This document shows positions 7,489 through 9,768 of a stretch of 9,768 nucleotides of DNA, piece by piece (the first letter of the stretch is position 1; every line of letters starts with the position of its first letter). This DNA is from an uncultured Sphingomonadaceae bacterium (lineage in GTDB: Bacteria > Pseudomonadota > Alphaproteobacteria > Sphingomonadales > Sphingomonadaceae). The notes below the pieces were generated by a model. The model ran no database searches and was not told the origin of the DNA. It saw nothing but the letters and a program-made list of their open reading frames with translations. The DNA is taken from positions 1 through 9,768 of the forward strand of contig CAMLKX010000054.1 of NCBI GenBank assembly GCA_946480515.1. Direction: 5' to 3'. A program made the translations under genes and the position numbers.

Positions 7489-8247
7489 ATGGACGGCCAT
7501 TCTAATCTCGACCGAGAATGTAGAGGGATTTCAGCCTTCTTCGGTGAACCTGCGGCCGACTGGGACGGAATCCTCAAGGCTCATGAGTATGAGCGGGAAC
7601 GACTCGGACAGGAGCTGCACGACTCGGCTGGTCAGTTGATGGTCGCGTTGCACCTCAGCTTTGCGCGGCTGCGGCATGATGACGAAAATCCGCTGCACGC
7701 CGAAATCATCGACGAGATTCAGGGGACGATCCACGAGATCGATCGGCAGATCCGATCGTTGGCTTTTCTCCATCATCCGGCTGAACTCGGCACACGGAAC
7801 GTTGACGTCGCCATTCAGGCGCTTGCGACTGGTTTCGGAAGCCGAAGCGGAATTCGGACCAGCTTCACAAGTCGTGGCAATTTCGCCGACCTGGATGAAG
7901 CCGTGGCGGTGGCTCTACTCCGCGTTGCGCAGGAAGCCTTGGTCAACATTCACCGCCATGCCCATGCCACCACCGCGATCATCGCCCTACGGAGCGGCGA
8001 TGGCATCATCGAACTCAGCATCTCTGACGACGGGGTGGGAATCCCCACCGCACCGCGTTCCGATGGGCAGGGCATTGGACTTCAGGGCATGCGGCATCGT
8101 GTTCGGTCGGTGAATGGCCAATTCGAGGCTGCCCGACTACGGCGCGGGACCATGATTTTCGTGCGGATTCCGATCGGGATGCGGGCAATCGCTGACGAGC
8201 CGATGGAGCGCAGTCGCGGGACCGGCGGTCGGGTGGCGGCAGGCTAG
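7489..8247 (+). CDS. Soluble sensor histidine kinase, HisKA_3/HPK7 (NarX/DegS-like) type
   Basis: A 252-residue kinase that should autophosphorylate on His and pass phosphate to a NarL/FixJ-type regulator. The dimerisation/H-box is ERLGQELHDSAGQLMVALH, with His44 the likely phosphorylated residue. The HATPase domain shows VAQEALVNIHRHAHA (N-box, N153), SISDDGVGI (D-box) and GQGIGLQGMRHRV (G-box). There is no membrane segment and no PAS, GAF or other sensor domain: only about 24 residues precede the kinase core. I prefer the ATG at 7489, with GGGGG at 7477-7481. An in-frame ATG at 7414 adds 25 residues with no recognisable features; it has AAAGAG three bases away and cannot be excluded. It converges on, and overlaps by four bases, the response-regulator gene, its probable partner. 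Confidence 0.88.
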   Translation: MDGHSNLDRECRGISAFFGEPAADWDGILKAHEYERERLGQELHDSAGQLMVALHLSFARLRHDDENPLHAEIIDEIQGTIHEIDRQIRSLAFLHHPAELGTRNVDVAIQALATGFGSRSGIRTSFTSRGNFADLDEAVAVALLRVAQEALVNIHRHAHATTAIIALRSGDGIIELSISDDGVGIPTAPRSDGQGIGLQGMRHRVRSVNGQFEAARLRRGTMIFVRIPIGMRAIADEPMERSRGTGGRVAAG

Positions 8248-8891
8248 GCCTGGATCAGCTGGTTGCGGACGGCGTAGCGCACGAGGTCGGCCGTCGTCTT
8301 CAGCTTTAGCTTGCGCATCGCGCTGGCGCGGTGAGTTTCCACCGTCTTGATGCTGATGTTGAGCCGGGCCGCGATTTCCTTGTTGATGTGACCTTCGGCG
8401 ACCTGCTGCACAATCTCGCGCTCGCGGTGGGTCAGGCTGCTCGCCACCGCCTGCGGCTTGCTGTCGAGGAACTGATCGAGAAGCGTGTCGGAGATCGCCC
8501 CTGAGAAGTAAGAGCGGTGGATCGACAATGCGTCGAGCGCTGCAATCAGGTGGCGTTCCGCGTCCGATTTCAGCACGAACCCGCGTACTCCCGCGCGGAG
8601 GATGTCCATGATGATCTCTTCGCGATCGTGCATGGTGTAGAGCAGGATCTCGATCCGGGGAAATTCCCGCTTGAGCGCATGGGACAGATCGAGGCCGTTC
8701 AGCTCTGGAATTGAGTAATCGAGGATCGCAATGTCGGGACGGCTTTCCCGCGCCAGCTCGAGTCCCGAACGTCCGTCAGCGGCTTCTCCAACCACCTGGT
8801 AGTAAGGTTTGGTTTCGACAAGCTGGCGAACACCGCGCCGGACCGCGTCATGATCATCGACAATGATTAACCGCCGGATCGGACTCGTCAT
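8244..8891 (-). CDS. NarL/FixJ-family two-component response regulator
   Basis: A 215-residue DNA-binding response regulator. The receiver domain (about 6-122) has the acidic pair D12/D13 (VDDHD), phosphoacceptor D58 in AILDYSIPELNG, T86 in LLYTMHD and K108 in FVLKSD, so all switch residues are present. The LuxR-type helix-turn-helix spans about 152-215: LTHREREIVQQVAEGHINKE, then IAARLNISIKTVETHRASAM with the recognition helix, then KLKLKTTADLVRYAV. The ATG at 8891 is the only credible start: an in-frame TGA lies seven codons upstream, and AGGA sits very close to the ATG. Its stop codon shares the palindrome CTAG (8244-8247) with the convergent kinase's stop. A copy of the conserved element lies upstream on its strand (9013-9036), which suggests autoregulation. 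The partner kinase is inferred from adjacency and family match. Confidence 0.93.
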   Translation of the reverse strand: MTSPIRRLIIVDDHDAVRRGVRQLVETKPYYQVVGEAADGRSGLELARESRPDIAILDYSIPELNGLDLSHALKREFPRIEILLYTMHDREEIIMDILRAGVRGFVLKSDAERHLIAALDALSIHRSYFSGAISDTLLDQFLDSKPQAVASSLTHREREIVQQVAEGHINKEIAARLNISIKTVETHRASAMRKLKLKTTADLVRYAVRNQLIQA

Positions 8892-9012
8892 ATCCTGCCA
8901 ATTCGTTGTTCATCGCGCCAAGACCAGCGCTCGACACGACCCCTGTTGACGCCTGGCACACACTCGACCCGCAACACGACCGAGCAGTTCGAACGTAAGA
9001 AGATCAGCATCA

Positions 9013-9036
9013 ATTCCAATCGGGGTAAACCCATAT
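9013..9036 (-). promoter_or_regulatory. Conserved regulatory element, copy D (before the response regulator gene)
   Basis: Read on the minus strand this is ATATGGGTTTACCCCGATTG, which satisfies every position of the shared core GGG(T/A)TTnnCC(C/T)GAT. It lacks the leading CTAG and has GATT where the other copies have GATG. The core has a GGGT-TT-ACCC dyad. It starts 145 bases before the regulator ATG, farther than the 76-82 of the other copies. This is consistent with autoregulation through a longer leader, but that is inference. Confidence 0.45.
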
Positions 9037-9099
9037 CCACGGGGAGGCCCGGTTTGGTCGTGCATGAGCGCAAACCCGTTTGGTTGAGCGACCCTCCAT

Positions 9100-9117
9100 A
9101 TCAGGGACGTTCCTGAT
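9100..9117. repeat. 18-base imperfect palindrome upstream of element C
   Basis: ATCAGGGACGTTCCTGAT has six-base complementary arms around an ACGT centre, with one mismatched pair. It ends five bases before element copy C, in the divergent control region. It could be a binding site for a second dimeric regulator, or part of the same regulator's site. No similar palindrome was found before the other two element-bearing genes. Confidence 0.4.
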
Positions 9118-9121
9118 CAGG

Positions 9122-9166
9122 CCTAGGGATTAGCCCGATGAAAGCGCTGGCCGCCGGATGGTACCC
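9122..9166 (+). promoter_or_regulatory. Conserved regulatory element, copy C, with second conserved block (before the DUF2092 gene)
   Basis: The first block (9122-9145) begins CCTAGGGATTAGCCCGATG and contains a GGG-ATTAG-CCC dyad. The second block, GCCGCCGGATGGTACCC (9150-9166), follows four bases later, exactly as in copy B. The first base lies 82 bases before the ATG at 9204. Across 45 aligned bases, copies B and C are identical at 31 positions without a gap, though the genes they precede are unrelated. Confidence 0.6.
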
Positions 9167-9203
9167 GCTGATGAACCGGGACATCCAGGCACGGAGATTT
9201 TGC

Positions 9204-9768
9204 ATGATGCGCCTTCACTCTTCGGTCGTGACGCTAGGGCTGTTGCTGGCGCTCACCGGGCCGGTTCAATCCGCTGCTCAAACGCCGCGCTCAGGCATGG
9301 CCATGCCCAGGCCTGCCGGGGATGACCCGATCGCCAATGAAGGCGTGATCGAAGATGGCGCGATCGACGCGCTCAAAGAGATGAGCGATTATCTGATGAC
9401 CGCGAAGACCCTCGCCATCACGTCTCAAGGCAACATCGACGTGGTCACGAACGACGGGCAGCGGATCCAGCTTGACGGGACGACGACCTACAAGGTGCGC
9501 CGCCCTGGCTTCGTCATTGATTACGTCAGCGACATCAAGAGCCGGCGGTTCATTTACGACGGCAAAAACTTCACCGTCTATTCTCCCAAACTTGGCTATT
9601 ACGCGAGCGTTCCGGCTCCACGCACCAACCGCGAAGTGCTCGATACCATCTACAACAAGTTCGGGATCGCACTCCCGCTGGAGGATTTGTTCCGCTGGGG
9701 CGATGGCTCCCGCAACGCGCGAATCGAAGCTTTGAAGTCCGCTTACAAGGTCGGGACGGCCACTCTCG
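9204..9768 (+). CDS. Exported DUF2092 domain protein (3' truncated by window edge)
   Basis: The first 188 residues of a protein that stays open to the end of the window. A Sec signal peptide is clear: hydrophobic LGLLLALTG, with cleavage likely near VQSAA-Q (residues 22-26). The mature part matches DUF2092: AIDALKEMSDYL (53-64), a NIDVVTNDGQRIQLDG strand pair (77-92), a YKVRRPG segment (96-102), RRFIYDGKNFTVYSP (114-128) and GIALPLEDLFRWG (154-166). The family is thought to have a LolA/LolB-like fold, which would suit a periplasmic lipid- or lipoprotein-binding role; that is an inference from family knowledge. The ATG at 9204 is chosen because GGAG at 9193-9196 lies 7 bases upstream; a second ATG follows directly at 9207. 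The gene is transcribed away from the response regulator and carries element copy C. Confidence 0.88.
   Translation, partial: MMRLHSSVVTLGLLLALTGPVQSAAQTPRSGMAMPRPAGDDPIANEGVIEDGAIDALKEMSDYLMTAKTLAITSQGNIDVVTNDGQRIQLDGTTTYKVRRPGFVIDYVSDIKSRRFIYDGKNFTVYSPKLGYYASVPAPRTNREVLDTIYNKFGIALPLEDLFRWGDGSRNARIEALKSAYKVGTATL

Larger units (their letters stand above)
8892..9203. other. Divergent intergenic control region between the response regulator and DUF2092 genes
   Basis: These 312 bases hold no credible gene. They contain element copy D on the minus strand (9013-9036), an 18-base imperfect palindrome (9100-9117) and element copy C with its second block (9122-9166). A short dyad CAAAC-CC-GTTTG lies at 9071-9082. 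A minus-strand reading near 9081-9064 (GGGTTTG, then CATG) is a degenerate further resemblance to the element. From 8892 to about 9010 I see nothing beyond the untranslated leader of the regulator gene. Confidence 0.6.

Noticed and set aside
8888..9073. Small minus-strand open frame (61 residues) upstream of the response regulator
   Set aside because: It begins with a non-ATG codon, is Arg-rich without recognisable domains, lacks a ribosome binding site, and overlaps the regulator start.
9138..9203. AAGWYP in the frame before DUF2092, recalling the AGWYPDP motif of DUF2510
   Set aside because: The rest of the DUF2510 pattern (RYWDG-WT) is absent and the segment coincides with the conserved DNA block, so the resemblance is probably chance.
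8892..9203. EcfG-type general-stress promoter (GGAAC-16/17-GTT) in the divergent region
   Set aside because: A minus-strand GGAAC at 9113-9109 has no GTT at the required distance, and no other match was found in the intergenic regions.

Overview
The window is GC-rich, densely coding, typical proteobacterial DNA. I read it as Alphaproteobacteria, probably Sphingomonadales or Hyphomicrobiales. This rests on gene content: a NodT-type efflux lipoprotein, a half-size FUSC-like DUF2955 pump, and exported DUF3047, DUF3313 and DUF2092 proteins. It is an inference without a phylogenetic marker. I see no tRNA, rRNA, CRISPR array or insertion sequence.

Layout. (1) Positions 1-4466, plus strand, look like one operon: the end of a NodT/OprM-type outer-membrane efflux factor, a HlyD/EmrA-type adaptor, a DUF2955 inner-membrane protein, then an MltF-like lytic transglycosylase. 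The first three overlap each other and form a complete tripartite exporter; the last follows after 32 bases. (2) Positions 4467-6506 hold a patatin-like lipoprotein coupled to an exported DUF3047 protein. (3) Positions 6507-7284 hold an exported DUF3313 protein. (4) Positions 7285-8891 hold a strong hairpin, a soluble HisKA_3-type histidine kinase on the plus strand, and a NarL/FixJ-type response regulator on the minus strand. The last two genes converge and share a CTAG as overlapping stop codons. (5) Positions 8892-9203 are a divergent control region. (6) From 9204 to the window edge is an exported DUF2092 protein, cut off at its 3' end.

The most interesting signal is outside the genes. An ungapped element of about 24 bp, with core CTAGGG(T/A)TTnnCC(C/T)GATG, stands 76-82 bases before the start codons of the patatin, DUF3313 and DUF2092 genes. 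A fourth good match lies on the minus strand upstream of the response regulator. The core has GGG-nnnn(n)-CCC dyad symmetry, as expected for a dimeric NarL/FixJ-type regulator. The simplest model is that the local kinase/regulator pair controls this cluster of envelope proteins and its own regulator gene. Binding and direction of control are inference; the sequence similarity and spacing are seen directly.

The exporter operon may remove aromatic-acid-like or other small amphipathic compounds, by analogy with AaeAB and fusaric acid pumps. The second half looks like a stress- or signal-responsive set acting at the cell envelope.
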